Shown: positions 29,245 to 38,018, counted from the first letter of the stretch. The stretch is DNA of 64,000 nucleotides from Mesonia hippocampi (GCF_014197445.1 NZ_JACIFO010000001.1:410566-474565); one strand, 5' to 3'. A program made the numbers and translations. The notes: generated by a model not told the origin, from the sequence alone.

Positions 29245-29547
29245 TTAGATATCCAAAGATAATTTTAGACTTCCTCCAAGCCCTTCTCGGATTATGCGCA
29301 TCAAAGTCGATAGTCGGATATCACTCGCATTATTTTCTATTCGAGAAATATAATTTTTTGTCGTTCCAACTTTCTCTGCAAGTTCTTGTTGAGTCAGGTG
29401 CTGTTTTTTTCGAGCTTCTTGAATTAAAACTCCTATTCTAAAAGTTTCAAATTCCTCCTCAAATTTTTCTCTTGATTCTGTTCCAATTTTCCCATATTGC
29501 TCATCCAAATGGTCGTCAAAAGATGTTATATTTTTATTTGTTTTCAT
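29245..29547 (-). CDS. XRE-type antitoxin (HigA-like)
   Basis: 100 residues. The N-terminal 45 are acidic (FDDHLDEQYGKIGTESREKF) and the C-terminal half is an XRE helix-turn-helix (KKQHLTQQELAEKVGTTKNYISRIENN). Such proteins are antitoxins and autorepressors. It lies 44 bp downstream of the toxin gene, toxin first, as in higBA pairs. The unit starts GTTGGGCGC at 30029-30037, but the expected complementary box after this gene is absent. Confidence 0.86.
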   Translation of the reverse strand: MKTNKNITSFDDHLDEQYGKIGTESREKFEEEFETFRIGVLIQEARKKQHLTQQELAEKVGTTKNYISRIENNASDIRLSTLMRIIREGLGGSLKLSLDI

Positions 29548-29591
29548 AACTTATTTACCGTATTTTTTGTGTTTTCGCCACTTTTAAGTTA

Positions 29592-29960
29592 TTATTTGTT
29601 TTCTAAATACTCTTTTTTTAATCGTTCAGCCTTTTTTATTTCCTTTTTTGGGGTTTTCTGTGTTTTCTTTTGAAATCCACTTAATAAAACAACTAAATTA
29701 CCCTCATCAAAGAAACAGAAGATTCTGAAAATTCCATTTCCCGCTGAAACCCTTACTTCCCAAAGTCCATCTGTATTTGTCAAATGTTTCAGATATTTTT
29801 CTGGGACAATCCTTGTTCTTTTTATGAGCAAAAGAGTCCAGTCAATTTTATTTCTTACAGCAAGCAATTGTTTCTTATAAAATTCCTTAAAGTGATTTTC
29901 GTAAAAACATATTTGTCTGTTAAATTCGCTCAAATTTATTTGTCGTTTAATTTTTGACAA
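29592..29960 (-). CDS. RelE/HigB-family toxin (Gp49-like)
   Basis: 122 residues. Conserved features of HigB/Gp49-like RelE-superfamily toxins: KYLKHLTNTDGLWEVRVSAG, FRIFCFFDEGNLVVLLSGFQKK and a basic C-terminal helix (PKKEIKKAERLKKEYLENK). These proteins cut mRNA on the ribosome unless neutralised. ATG start at 29960. The pair occupies its own cassette-like unit. Confidence 0.88.
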   Translation of the reverse strand: MSKIKRQINLSEFNRQICFYENHFKEFYKKQLLAVRNKIDWTLLLIKRTRIVPEKYLKHLTNTDGLWEVRVSAGNGIFRIFCFFDEGNLVVLLSGFQKKTQKTPKKEIKKAERLKKEYLENK

Positions 29961-30034
29961 AGTTACCTAAAAAGGCAACTTTATCCAAGTTTAAAGTTGA
30001 ATTTTATTTTCTGAAAAGATTTAAGCTTGCGCCC

Positions 30035-30216
30035 AACGCCCTGACGGATATGGCGATTTGCGTTGAAGTGTAAACTTCAAGAGCAAAGAGAGCCATTAGA
30101 CGTAATTCGCTATATCCGTTTGTTGTCGAGAGTTCACCTATGTAGGCGTTTCAAGTCAATAGTTATTAATAATTTACTATAAATATAGCGAATTACAGTC
30201 GTACTGTCAGGGCGTT
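30035..30216 (-). repeat. Repeat R1, copy d
   Basis: Full-length 182-bp copy with the inner TAATTCGCTATA arm. It is preceded by GCCC on the plus strand, so here the junction box reads GCCCAAC, fitting RYYYAAC. The gap 29961-30321 holds only R1d and R2c. Confidence 0.9.
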
Positions 30217-30250
30217 GTTCGAGAATAACTCAAGAAAAAGTGTTGCTGTA

Positions 30251-30320
30251 CGACTTCGTGAATATAAATAGTCAAGAGGTATTACTCCGTTATTTTAAGA
30301 AGAAGCTGTTTACTCAATTG
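30251..30320 (-). repeat. Repeat R2, copy c
   Basis: Diverged copy (CGACTTCGTGAATATAAATA at one end, TACTCAATTGG at the other) directly joined to R1d, reproducing the R2-R1 order seen at 307-579. Confidence 0.7.
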
Positions 30321-30321
30321 G

Positions 30322-31272
30322 TTACAGTTTTTTTATTTCTGCACCGCCCCATTCAATTAAAGTAAATCCTTTTCTTTCTATTTTTTTAAACTTTTGAGTA
30401 GGGATTTTTCTATTTATTTCGTTTTCTGCATCTTTAAACTCCATATAAACTCTAATTTCAGTATCAGGTTTAGGGTTACAGTTTAAAAACACACTGTTAT
30501 CGATATTATCATTTACCCTAAAATGAACAAACGATCTGTTATATTTATTTAACTGCGGCAACCAATATGATATAAAATCATTTATTTCTTTTTCATTTAG
30601 TCCAATTTTACCTAAAGTGTTTTGAAGAAAAGAAATGTAATCTTTTTTATCGATGAAAAATCCAGATGTATAATTGAAATGCTCTGAAGGAAACTTTATA
30701 AAAGCATCCCAAAATAAATACTGATAGTTTCTGTTGTCCTCTACATTTAGTATGTTTCCTGTTTTGTCTGCTATTAAGTTCCACCCATTTTTATATTCTG
30801 GATAAGTAGTTTCTAGTTTTCCACCTTTAATATCTATCTTTAATGAAATTTGTGTTTCTTTCAATGGATAAAGATAAATGACAGGTTTTGCCGTAAAAAC
30901 AGGCATTTTTTCAAGAATTATTTTATTATCAGTAGTTTTTAAGGAGTCTATTTTGACCTTTTTATATGAATATTCTTTTTTTGAGTAGAACTCTAAATAA
31001 GGAAATTTTTTTAGTGTTTTCTTTTTTATAGAAACATTAAATTTTGAAGTTTTACTTTTTAGTATTTTTCTTTTCTTAGAACCTTTTAAATCACTTATTA
31101 AATATATGTCATAATCATTAGTTTCCACAGTATCAATAACCTCAATAAAGTTATCAAAGTCACCTAAATATTTATGTTGCATCTGATAAACCGTTCCGGC
31201 TATGGGAATGTCTTGCGCATTTAGATTAAATACAATACTTAATAGCGATATGATGAATATGTGTTTTTTCAT
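30322..31272 (-). CDS. Exported protein with a KPVIYLYP-type domain
   Basis: 316 residues. A signal peptide (IFIISLLSIVFNLNAQ) is followed by an unrecognised region (20-130) and a domain starting KPVIYLYPLKETQISLKIDI, which then contains NYQYLFWDAF, GFFIDKKDYISFL and FVHFRVNDNID. Uncharacterised bacterial proteins share the KPVIYLYP opening, predicted to be an extracytoplasmic beta-rich domain; the function is unknown to me. Its final codons overlap the junction box region at 30316-30325, as if the gene was acquired with that junction. Confidence 0.7.
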   Translation of the reverse strand: MKKHIFIISLLSIVFNLNAQDIPIAGTVYQMQHKYLGDFDNFIEVIDTVETNDYDIYLISDLKGSKKRKILKSKTSKFNVSIKKKTLKKFPYLEFYSKKEYSYKKVKIDSLKTTDNKIILEKMPVFTAKPVIYLYPLKETQISLKIDIKGGKLETTYPEYKNGWNLIADKTGNILNVEDNRNYQYLFWDAFIKFPSEHFNYTSGFFIDKKDYISFLQNTLGKIGLNEKEINDFISYWLPQLNKYNRSFVHFRVNDNIDNSVFLNCNPKPDTEIRVYMEFKDAENEINRKIPTQKFKKIERKGFTLIEWGGAEIKKL

Positions 31273-31368
31273 AAATTTTAGTCAATGGTTAGTCTATGGC
31301 TCATTGCCTATGCAATCAACTAACTTATTAAAAAAAGAATGAGTAGGCAAAAACCAAGTACTAATTTT

Positions 31369-31968
31369 TTACATGCTGTTGGCGCTAGTTTTTATTTTTA
31401 TTAAACTCAAAATCAGAAGTCCTATTAATCCAATGTTCGACCAAATCGCATACTTTTCCATTCGCTCATTTTTATCCGTTTTAAATGTTAATTCTTCTGC
31501 GATTTTAATTTTATCAGCGTCGATATTTTTACTTTCGGTTATTTTAAAATCAAATTCACTTTCTTTTTCTGTAATAACATTTAAGTATTCAATTTTGTTA
31601 TTTTCGTTTTTTGCGACAATCCAAAATTCTGTCGTTCCCTCATTTTCAAACCAAAAATCAGACTTTCCATTTGGTTTTAACTCTGTATCATAAGTTACGT
31701 AGTTTCCTGTTCCATTCCAGCTGTTGCTCCAAAATGCTATTGTGTAAATTTTCAAGCTTTTATCGGTCAGATTTTCAGTCCGAATATTAACAGGTGTTGA
31801 AGCTCCAAATGAATCGCTAAACAATAAATTCGCTCCCAAAGATAAAAGTCCGATTAAAATTCCAAAACCAACGAGGGGTTTCAATCCGTTATTCCGTTTT
31901 GAACCAACAAAATATCTAATCACTAATATTATAAGTAATAATAAGGCAGAAAACAGTAATATCATCAT
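31369..31968 (-). CDS. Membrane protein of unknown function
   Basis: 199 residues. Membrane segments at about 3-20, 32-50 and 178-195 flank a soluble domain with NSWNGTGNYVTYDTELKPNG and STTEFWIVAKNENNKIEYL-like strands, probably extracytoplasmic. No family recognised. Its last codons (SANSM, stop at 31369) run through the junction box GCGCCAAC, so the reading frame uses part of the junction as its end. It starts right after R1 copy e (GTTGTTACC). Confidence 0.65.
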   Translation of the reverse strand: MMILLFSALLLLIILVIRYFVGSKRNNGLKPLVGFGILIGLLSLGANLLFSDSFGASTPVNIRTENLTDKSLKIYTIAFWSNSWNGTGNYVTYDTELKPNGKSDFWFENEGTTEFWIVAKNENNKIEYLNVITEKESEFDFKITESKNIDADKIKIAEELTFKTDKNERMEKYAIWSNIGLIGLLILSLIKIKTSANSM

Positions 31969-31984
31969 TTCTTAAATTGGTAAC

Positions 31985-32166
31985 AACGCCCTGACGGATA
32001 TGGCGATTTGCGTTGAAGTGTAAACTTCAAGAGCAAAGAGAGCCATTAGACGTAATTCGCTATATCCGTTTGTTGTCGAGAGTTCACCTATGTAGGCGTT
32101 TCAAGTCAATAGTTATTAATAATTTACTACAAATATAGCGAATTACAGTCGTACTGTCAGGGCGTT
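31985..32166 (-). repeat. Repeat R1, copy e
   Basis: Full-length copy almost identical to copies c, d and f. Together with R3b it repeats the order found at 1175-1745. The gap 31969-32577 contains only R1e, R3b and the MazEF 3' box. Confidence 0.9.
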
Positions 32167-32210
32167 GTTCGAGAATAGCTCAAGAGAAAATGTTGCTGTA
32201 GGCGACATGA

Positions 32211-32546
32211 GTATTCATTTTTTTCATCGATAAAAAAACGAATCAAAAAAATCTAGGCTACTGAATCTTGTCTTAAATTTATTACTCGGAAGCTAAATTT
32301 TAGAGAACTCGTATTGGTAAACCAATACTCAAACAGCCTAAAATTTCAACGCTTCTTTCGTGGCAAATTTTACAGACAATTTTCACGATGCCGAAAAACC
32401 CGACACTTTTGGTTTGTTTGGTATTAAAAAAAAAACGTACAGCTTCATTTTTAATACACTCAAATTCAATCAACTAATAAAAAAATAAAGCCGCTTAAAA
32501 CGGCTTATACAAAATCAATTTAGGCAAAGTTATAGGCTTGTGCAAC
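32211..32546 (+). repeat. Repeat R3, copy b
   Basis: About 335 bp nearly identical to 1398-1745, except for a changed and shortened stretch at the former transposase 3' end (32450-32480). It carries the terminator-like hairpin AAGCCGCTTAAAACGGCTT and ends TTGTGCAAC, ten bases before the MazEF 3' box. Confidence 0.75.
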
Positions 32547-32577
32547 AACTACCAATGTTGGCATTAGTACTTTCTTT

Positions 32578-32901
32578 TTAGTCAACAAAGGTTTCTTTTA
32601 TCACTTCTTTACAATTTTCAATTTCTGATTTTGTCAGACTTTCAAAAACTCGGATGATTCTAGTCTTGTCAACTGTCCGAATTTGGTCGATTGCAATCAT
32701 TCCCTTTTTTCCGTTGTGTTTTACGGTAACCCTTGTTGGGTATTTTTTCAGGTTCGTTGTCATTGGCGCAAGGACGATTGTGTTCAAATATTTATTCATT
32801 TCATTTGGTGAAACGATAACACAAGGTCTTGTCTTTTTTATTTCACTCCCGATTGTCGGGTCAAGATTTACAAGAACGATTGAGTATTGCTTTAAATCCA
32901 T
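32578..32901 (-). CDS. mazF: MazF/PemK-family toxin
   Basis: 107 residues with the MazF fold: IVLVNLDPTIGSEIKKTRPCVIVSPNEMN at the N-terminus, NTIVLAPMTTNLKKYPTRV and KGMIAIDQIRTVDKTRI. MazF proteins are sequence-specific mRNA endonucleases. It overlaps the upstream antitoxin gene by 10 bp. The unit it belongs to has complementary ends (33199-33208 and 32557-32566, extending to 13 of 14). Confidence 0.93.
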   Translation of the reverse strand: MDLKQYSIVLVNLDPTIGSEIKKTRPCVIVSPNEMNKYLNTIVLAPMTTNLKKYPTRVTVKHNGKKGMIAIDQIRTVDKTRIIRVFESLTKSEIENCKEVIKETFVD

Positions 32902-33137
32902 TCCTCAAGGTTTTCATCGTCGAATACATCGTTCATAAGTAACTTGTCGTCTCCATTTTCACTCATTTTCTTAAATTCCTTTTCCCAATTGCTTCTTGGC
33001 GAAGCAATTGGTTTGAGAATTATTTGTCCTTTTTCGAGGATAAGCTCAACTTTATCCTTGATATTATATTTTTCCAAAATGGTCTTACTCAAACGAAGTC
33101 CTTTTGAATTTCCGATTTTGATTATTGATGTTTCCAT
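32892..33137 (-). CDS. mazE: MazE/AbrB-type antitoxin
   Basis: 81 residues. The N-terminal swapped-hairpin DNA-binding domain (METSIIKIGNSKGLRLSK, then VELILEKGQIILKPI) is typical of MazE/AbrB. The acidic tail (DDENLEEW) is the likely toxin-binding segment. First gene of the pair; ATG 33137. Confidence 0.9.
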   Translation of the reverse strand: METSIIKIGNSKGLRLSKTILEKYNIKDKVELILEKGQIILKPIASPRSNWEKEFKKMSENGDDKLLMNDVFDDENLEEWI

Positions 33138-33267
33138 AATTTTTAATGTTATTACAAAGTAAATACATTTTATTGAAATATCAAAATTCGTTCCGTATTA
33201 ATGCCAACCGTTTTTCTTATATGAGTAGTGCGGGGCAAATACTCAAAAAATAATGTATCATTATTAA

Positions 33268-33300
33268 ACCGCCGTATACGAGGCCCGTACGTACGGTGGT
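33268..33300 (+). repeat. Group II intron domain V-like hairpin (remnant)
   Basis: ACCGCCGTATACGAG followed by GCCCGTACGTACGGTGGT forms a hairpin of the size and sequence pattern of bacterial group II intron domain V (CCGTATAC...GTACGTACGG). No reverse transcriptase gene or other intron domains are nearby, so it would be a remnant. It sits in a junction between R2d and the MazEF unit start. The rest of 33138-33600 holds R2d and no gene. Confidence 0.45.
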
Positions 33301-33330
33301 TGTACTCAGTGCGTTGTTATTTTTATTATA

Positions 33331-33408
33331 GGACTTCATGAATATAAATATTTGAGAAGCGAACTCCGTGCCTATTTGGGTGCGGAGCCGTCTACTCGAT
33401 TGGCAATA
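33331..33408 (-). repeat. Repeat R2, copy d
   Basis: Most complete R2 copy, with stem CTCCG/CGGAG around CCTATTTGGGTG. Its last ten bases (33399-33408) are a 9/10 inverse of the start of the orphan-gene unit at 34231-34240, so R2 begins at the 3' box of that unit. Confidence 0.8.
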
Positions 33409-33600
33409 GTGACTTTTTAAATAATCTATTTCTTGCAGTATTTGAAAATTAAAACATAGTAAGTTTTATTATCAGTGGTTTTAGAAAATAATTGGTCGAC
33501 TGTATCCAATTTAATCGTTTTTAGTTAATCATATTAGGAAAAGTTAAAATATGATTACTAATAAGATTAAATATTATTTTCCAATAATCCATTTCCATAA

Positions 33601-34230
33601 TTAATAACCAAACTTATCTTGATTTCCAGTTCTAAACGATTCCATTACAATTTTTTCGTAATCTGTATTGTTTACTTCATTTTTTTCTACACTCTTTTCT
33701 TTTACTTGTTCAATATCTTTATTTTTATTATCTGTTATTTGGTCATCTGTATTTTCTATTATGTTCACTAATTTATTAAATAGTTCTATATAATTATTTT
33801 GAGAGGAAGTTGATTGAACCTGATTTTTAAGATTTAGAAATTCAATATGTTTTCTAAATTTTGATTTTTGTTGGAAGTCATTAATGCTATTAATCAAGAA
33901 ATCTTTATTTTGGGTTTTTATGCAATAAAAAATAGAATTTAATAACCTTTGTTCGTCTATTAATTCGATATTTCTAAGTTTGATAGGATATTCAATTCTT
34001 TCACCAATTATTTCTTGATTTTTATTTAAGTTAGAATTTTTAAAAAACTTATGTAATGTTTTCCCAAAAGCAATGAAAATTTTTTCTGTTTCGGGTTCGG
34101 TAAATTTTGTAGTAGGTCTAATTTCTTTTATGTCAATATCTATTTTTGCGTCAATGACTAAACTTTTAAAAACTTCCAAGTCTGCTTTTAAAAACCTACA
34201 AATTTTATTTGCTCTAATTTCTTTCATCAT
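33601..34230 (-). CDS. Orphan protein of unknown function
   Basis: 209 residues if started at ATG 34230; a TTG at 34239 lies inside the unit-start box and is less likely. Mostly helical: KICRFLKADLEVFKSLV, KIFIAFGKTLHKFF, LLNSIFYCIKTQNKDFL, then a Gln/Asn/Asp/Lys-rich stretch and a C-terminal KIVMESFRTGN. No motif recognised. It fills its own cassette-like unit. Very low GC, like the rest of the array. Confidence 0.6.
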   Translation of the reverse strand: MMKEIRANKICRFLKADLEVFKSLVIDAKIDIDIKEIRPTTKFTEPETEKIFIAFGKTLHKFFKNSNLNKNQEIIGERIEYPIKLRNIELIDEQRLLNSIFYCIKTQNKDFLINSINDFQQKSKFRKHIEFLNLKNQVQSTSSQNNYIELFNKLVNIIENTDDQITDNKNKDIEQVKEKSVEKNEVNNTDYEKIVMESFRTGNQDKFGY

Positions 34231-34237
34231 TATTGCC

Positions 34238-34366
34238 AACGGTTTCGTATAACCGTCAGTTACGGGTTAATATACGTTAATTTTTCGGTTAAGCACAGAC
34301 GTTAGCAATTCCGAGTGGATTCGGACGTAGTCGAATCTGCCGTAATTGCGGTTATACATTGTGCCT
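34238..34366 (-). repeat. Hairpin junction next to the IS
   Basis: A junction of about 129 bp with nested arms: GTATAACCG/CGGTTATAC, GCAATTCCG/CCGTAATTGC and GATTCG/CGAATC. It runs from the AAC after the IS terminal box to the GTTGGCAATA start of the orphan unit. Of all junctions here it looks most like a compact attC-type folded site. Confidence 0.6.
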
Positions 34367-36071
34367 GTTGCACAATTTAGGAAAAAAATCCATAGCTAAG
34401 GTGTTTTCCTGTGATTAATTTTCGTAACTTGTTGTATGCAAGGCAAGAAACAATATCAGGAAAAATTATTCAGTAATTTTCAATTAAGTGAGCGTGTTCC
34501 CGAAGACAATTTTTATCGTCGATTAAACAAGGTTTTAGATTTAGACTACTTATACACGCTTACCAAAGGCTATTATGGTAGCAGCGGGCAAAAAAGCATC
34601 GATCCTGTGGTGTTCTTTAAGCTATATTTAGTGGGCTATTTAGAGAATATTATCAGCGACCGTAAGCTTATAACTCATTGTAGTATGCGTTTAGACATCT
34701 TGTTTTTCTTAGGTTATGATATCGATGAAGAACTTCCTTGGCATTCCACCATTAGTCGAACTCGACAGCTTTTCCCTGAAACAATATTTGAAGAAGTTTT
34801 TACCAAGGTATTCGAACTATGTGTATCAGCAGGCATGGTAAGTGGTCACACCCAAGCCATAGATTCTGCCCCTGTAAAGGCCAATGCTTCGATGGATAGT
34901 TTAGAACTAAAAGTACCTGAAGAAGAACTAGAAGCACACCTTCGGAAAGTTCGTCATATCAGCAATAGAGACAAAGACAAACCCTTTCGTGAAGCAAAAA
35001 CAAACAAAGCTACTAAGGTACAACAAACCCTATCGGCTCATCAAAAAGAGTTACAGGCGATAAGTAGCAGAAACAACAAATGGTCTAAAGAACAAAACGG
35101 GCGCCCGGGAGCAGGTAATAAAGGCGCTAGATATACCAGCAACAAAACACATTACAGCCCTACCGACCCCGATGCCCGTATCAGTGTAAAACCTGGTAAG
35201 GCTGTAAAAATCAACTATTTATCTCAATTAACGGTAGATACCAATCAACACGTTATTACCGATATTAAAGCTTACCATGCCGATGGCAAAGACAATCAGC
35301 AACTTCCAGATATTGTAAAACGAGTAAAAAGACGTTTGTGGAATGCAGGGTTACTGTGGGAAAACTGCATAGCCGATACAGGTTATAGCAGCGGAGACAA
35401 TTATGCTTTTTTAGAAAAAAATCAACTAAAAAGTTTTATTCCTCCTCATGGAACTTACAAAGGAGGTCCTGAAGGGTTTACTCATATCCAGTCGGGTAAT
35501 TACTGACTTTGCCCTGAAGGTAAAAAAGTTACCTTCCGCAAACAAAAACTGGAAAAAGGTACGCTAAAAGACCAATATTTTACCAAACGTAGTGATTGTA
35601 AATCTTGCCCCATAAAGCAACAATGTATAGGTAAAAGTCATGAGAAACGAATAAACATTACCGCCTACCGCAAAGAATATGAACGCAACATAGCCCGAGT
35701 AAACAGTCCACAGGGTCGGTATATGAAAGCCAAACGGCAAAGCACGGTAGAGCCCGTATTTGGAACATTAACACAGTTTATGGGACTGAGAAAAGTAAAT
35801 ACCTTAGGATTAAAACAGGCAAACAAGTGTATGCAGCTTTCTGCCATTGCTTACAACCTTAAAAAATACCTGAAATTTATAGAAAAACGAACAAAAAGTG
35901 GAGCAGGATGCCTTGCTTTATTGTTTTCTGTAAAAAACCGTTTACAGAAGTCTATATCTTCACTTTTAAGCCACTCAACTATTAACTATTCGCTTAACTA
36001 ATAAAAAAAATAAAGCCGCTTAAAACGGCTTATACAAAATCAATTTAGGCAAAGTTATAGGCTTGTGCAAC
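34367..36071 (+). mobile_element. IS1182-like insertion sequence
   Basis: About 1.7 kb bounded by the inverse 9-mers GTTGCACAA (34367-34375) and TTGTGCAAC (36063-36071), containing one transposase gene and a 3' hairpin AAGCCGCTTAAAACGGCTT at 36013-36031. No clear target duplication is visible. It sits in the junction between the AIPR unit and the orphan unit. Its ends also satisfy the complementary-end rule of the cassette units, so whether it inserted as an IS or is carried as a unit is open. Confidence 0.8.
34436..36001 (+). pseudogene. IS1182-family transposase, interrupted by one stop codon
   Basis: The frame starts at ATG 34436 (MQGKKQYQEKLFSNFQLSE) and runs to TAA 35999-36001, but has one in-frame TGA at 35504-35506. 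Without it the protein would be 521 residues, normal for the family. Conserved parts: FFKLYLVGYLENI, LPWHSTISRTRQLFP, AIDSAPVKANAS, then after the stop CPIKQQCIG, YMKAKRQSTVEPVFGTL. A single point mutation (for example from TGG or TGT) explains the break, so the copy is probably inactive unless read through. Confidence 0.88.
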
Positions 36072-36098
36072 GACTACCGTTGTTGGGCTTTCGTTTTT

Positions 36099-37787
36099 TT
36101 ATTTAAGGTTGTTACTAACTTGCTCTAATACTTCTTTTACAAATTCATTTCCTTTTGCAACTGAATTGGTTCCACCCATTGCGTCATAAACAATAAAAGT
36201 ATTTTCTATTGCTTTATTTACCATTTCGTCTGTCATTAAATTAATGTCAATATTTCCAATATCTTCTGCTTTTGGTTTGATTTTTTTTGTTAACAAGCAC
36301 CCAACATACATTGTAATATGAAATTTAATATCTCCTATTTGCGGTCTAGTCAGTTTAGGACTATTATATTCTTTTAATGCATTCTCAACTTTCTTTTGAA
36401 TTAGAATTCCTTTGTGATACATATCTAAAGGTAAACTTTCTTTGAATATATTCTGATAATCTGTGTTATTTTTAATTAATGTTGAAGGTCTAGCTCTAGC
36501 ATAATCAGGCTTCTGATTATATAAACCTGTAATAATTTGAGCTAAATGAGGAATACTAACAATTCTATTTATTGGTTTTCCTTGGTTTTTATGATAGTTT
36601 TTACGTCTATCATAAAAGTATCCTTTAGAATGTAGGTAATCTTCTATGTCACGATGTATTGGGTCAGTTGCCCTTAGTGATGCAGGTGGAATATTTGTTT
36701 GGCTATTGGTAGCCTTAATAACATTTAGTCTACTTTTTTCATCTTGAACCTTTATGACTCTTAGAAGAACATTTCTATTTTCATTTTCAATTTTATTATC
36801 TGTAAAATATTTATGAATTTCAAAAGATGTTTGAAGTCCATTTACAATCTGTGGGTCTTCAATATGTAATTTCTTACTCGCAAATGTGGCATTAACAGCT
36901 GTTATTGTTACTCCGTTATTTAACCACCAAAAATCTTCATTTGAATCTTGACTAATTAAGGTTTTTCTAATCTCTTTGTTTACATCAACATTTACTTGAT
37001 AATCTCTAATATTAGCATCAAAAAAATATTTAATTAAACGTCCATTTTCGTCTGTAATGAAGTCGAAATATTGTTTAATAGGAACTATAGCTATGTAACC
37101 ACCATCTTGTGTTGATATAGGATTGTCATTTAAAGCAACATCTTTACTTCTAATTTGCTCTTTACGAGTTAAATCAATTAATTTCTTTGCAGTTACAAAT
37201 TCAAATCTTACTTCTGCTTTGTCAAAATGGGTTTTAATTGAATTAACTAAAATTTGAACTTTCCTTTCTACGTTCGGGTGAACTTCAACTCCTTTTGTTA
37301 CGTAAAAGTAATGGAAACGAAGAATTGGAAATTTTGAAGCAAGATGCAAATATTGATTTCTGAAAACTTCAACATTTGCAAGTAAATCAGAATTGTAAAT
37401 TGATCTTAAATTATCAATTGGCTTATTTAAATCAAATATATCAATAGCAGAAGAATTACACTTTTCAATAGGTGTCTCACCAAAGCTATTTACATTTTTT
37501 GATTGAAGTATATAAACATCAATTGTTGAGTTTCGTTTAGCATCAATTAATTCAGTATCTCTTTGTACTAATTCTTGATTGACAAAAGTGTAAATAGAAT
37601 CAATTCCGCCATCACCTCCATTATCAACTATTCCCTCATCTATCTCATCATATGAAAGTTCCAAATCTTTCATAATTTGTTCGGTAACAAATAGATGAAA
37701 ATAGTCATCAGACTTTAATTCAGGGTATAATTCTTGTCGATTTTGCTCAATCAATGTTTGAAGAACAATCTGATTATTATCTGCCAT
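36099..37787 (-). CDS. AIPR-family (abortive infection phage resistance) protein
   Basis: 562 residues. The N-terminal part contains NGGDGGIDSIYTF and IDVYILQSKN, resembling a PD-(D/E)xK nuclease core. The central and C-terminal parts have the AIPR signature: WLNNGVTITAVNATF, PQIVNGLQTSFEIHKYF, LRVIKVQDEKSRLNVIKATN and RATDPIHRDIEDYLHSKG. AIPR proteins accompany restriction-type and abortive-infection systems. It is alone in its unit, whose ends GTTGGGCTT and AAGCCCAAC are exact complements and fit the classical GTTRRRY/RYYYAAC boxes. ATG 37787. Confidence 0.88.
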   Translation of the reverse strand: MADNNQIVLQTLIEQNRQELYPELKSDDYFHLFVTEQIMKDLELSYDEIDEGIVDNGGDGGIDSIYTFVNQELVQRDTELIDAKRNSTIDVYILQSKNVNSFGETPIEKCNSSAIDIFDLNKPIDNLRSIYNSDLLANVEVFRNQYLHLASKFPILRFHYFYVTKGVEVHPNVERKVQILVNSIKTHFDKAEVRFEFVTAKKLIDLTRKEQIRSKDVALNDNPISTQDGGYIAIVPIKQYFDFITDENGRLIKYFFDANIRDYQVNVDVNKEIRKTLISQDSNEDFWWLNNGVTITAVNATFASKKLHIEDPQIVNGLQTSFEIHKYFTDNKIENENRNVLLRVIKVQDEKSRLNVIKATNSQTNIPPASLRATDPIHRDIEDYLHSKGYFYDRRKNYHKNQGKPINRIVSIPHLAQIITGLYNQKPDYARARPSTLIKNNTDYQNIFKESLPLDMYHKGILIQKKVENALKEYNSPKLTRPQIGDIKFHITMYVGCLLTKKIKPKAEDIGNIDINLMTDEMVNKAIENTFIVYDAMGGTNSVAKGNEFVKEVLEQVSNNLK

Positions 37788-38018
37788 TTAGTTTTTTTGT
37801 TTTAAATGAAGCCCAACGGTCTACTTTACTTTGATATTATTAAATTTAACAAGATTAGAGAGGAGAACTCGAACGGTCTTTAGGTAATACCTATTACACG
37901 TAATAGTCCTCTCTACTTCTTGCACGACGTTTAGTTGAACTACTTGGAATACCTAGCCACTATGGCTCATTAAAGGAAATAGTTGCAAAACGTCATTAAT
38001 CATTAATTTTTTAAATAT

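Noticed and set aside
33241..33410. A complete group II intron
   Set aside because: Only a domain V-like hairpin is visible; there is no reverse transcriptase frame and no space for the other domains.
34353..36085. Target-site duplication around the IS1182-like element
   Set aside because: The bases outside the two terminal 9-mers do not match each other over 3-8 bp.
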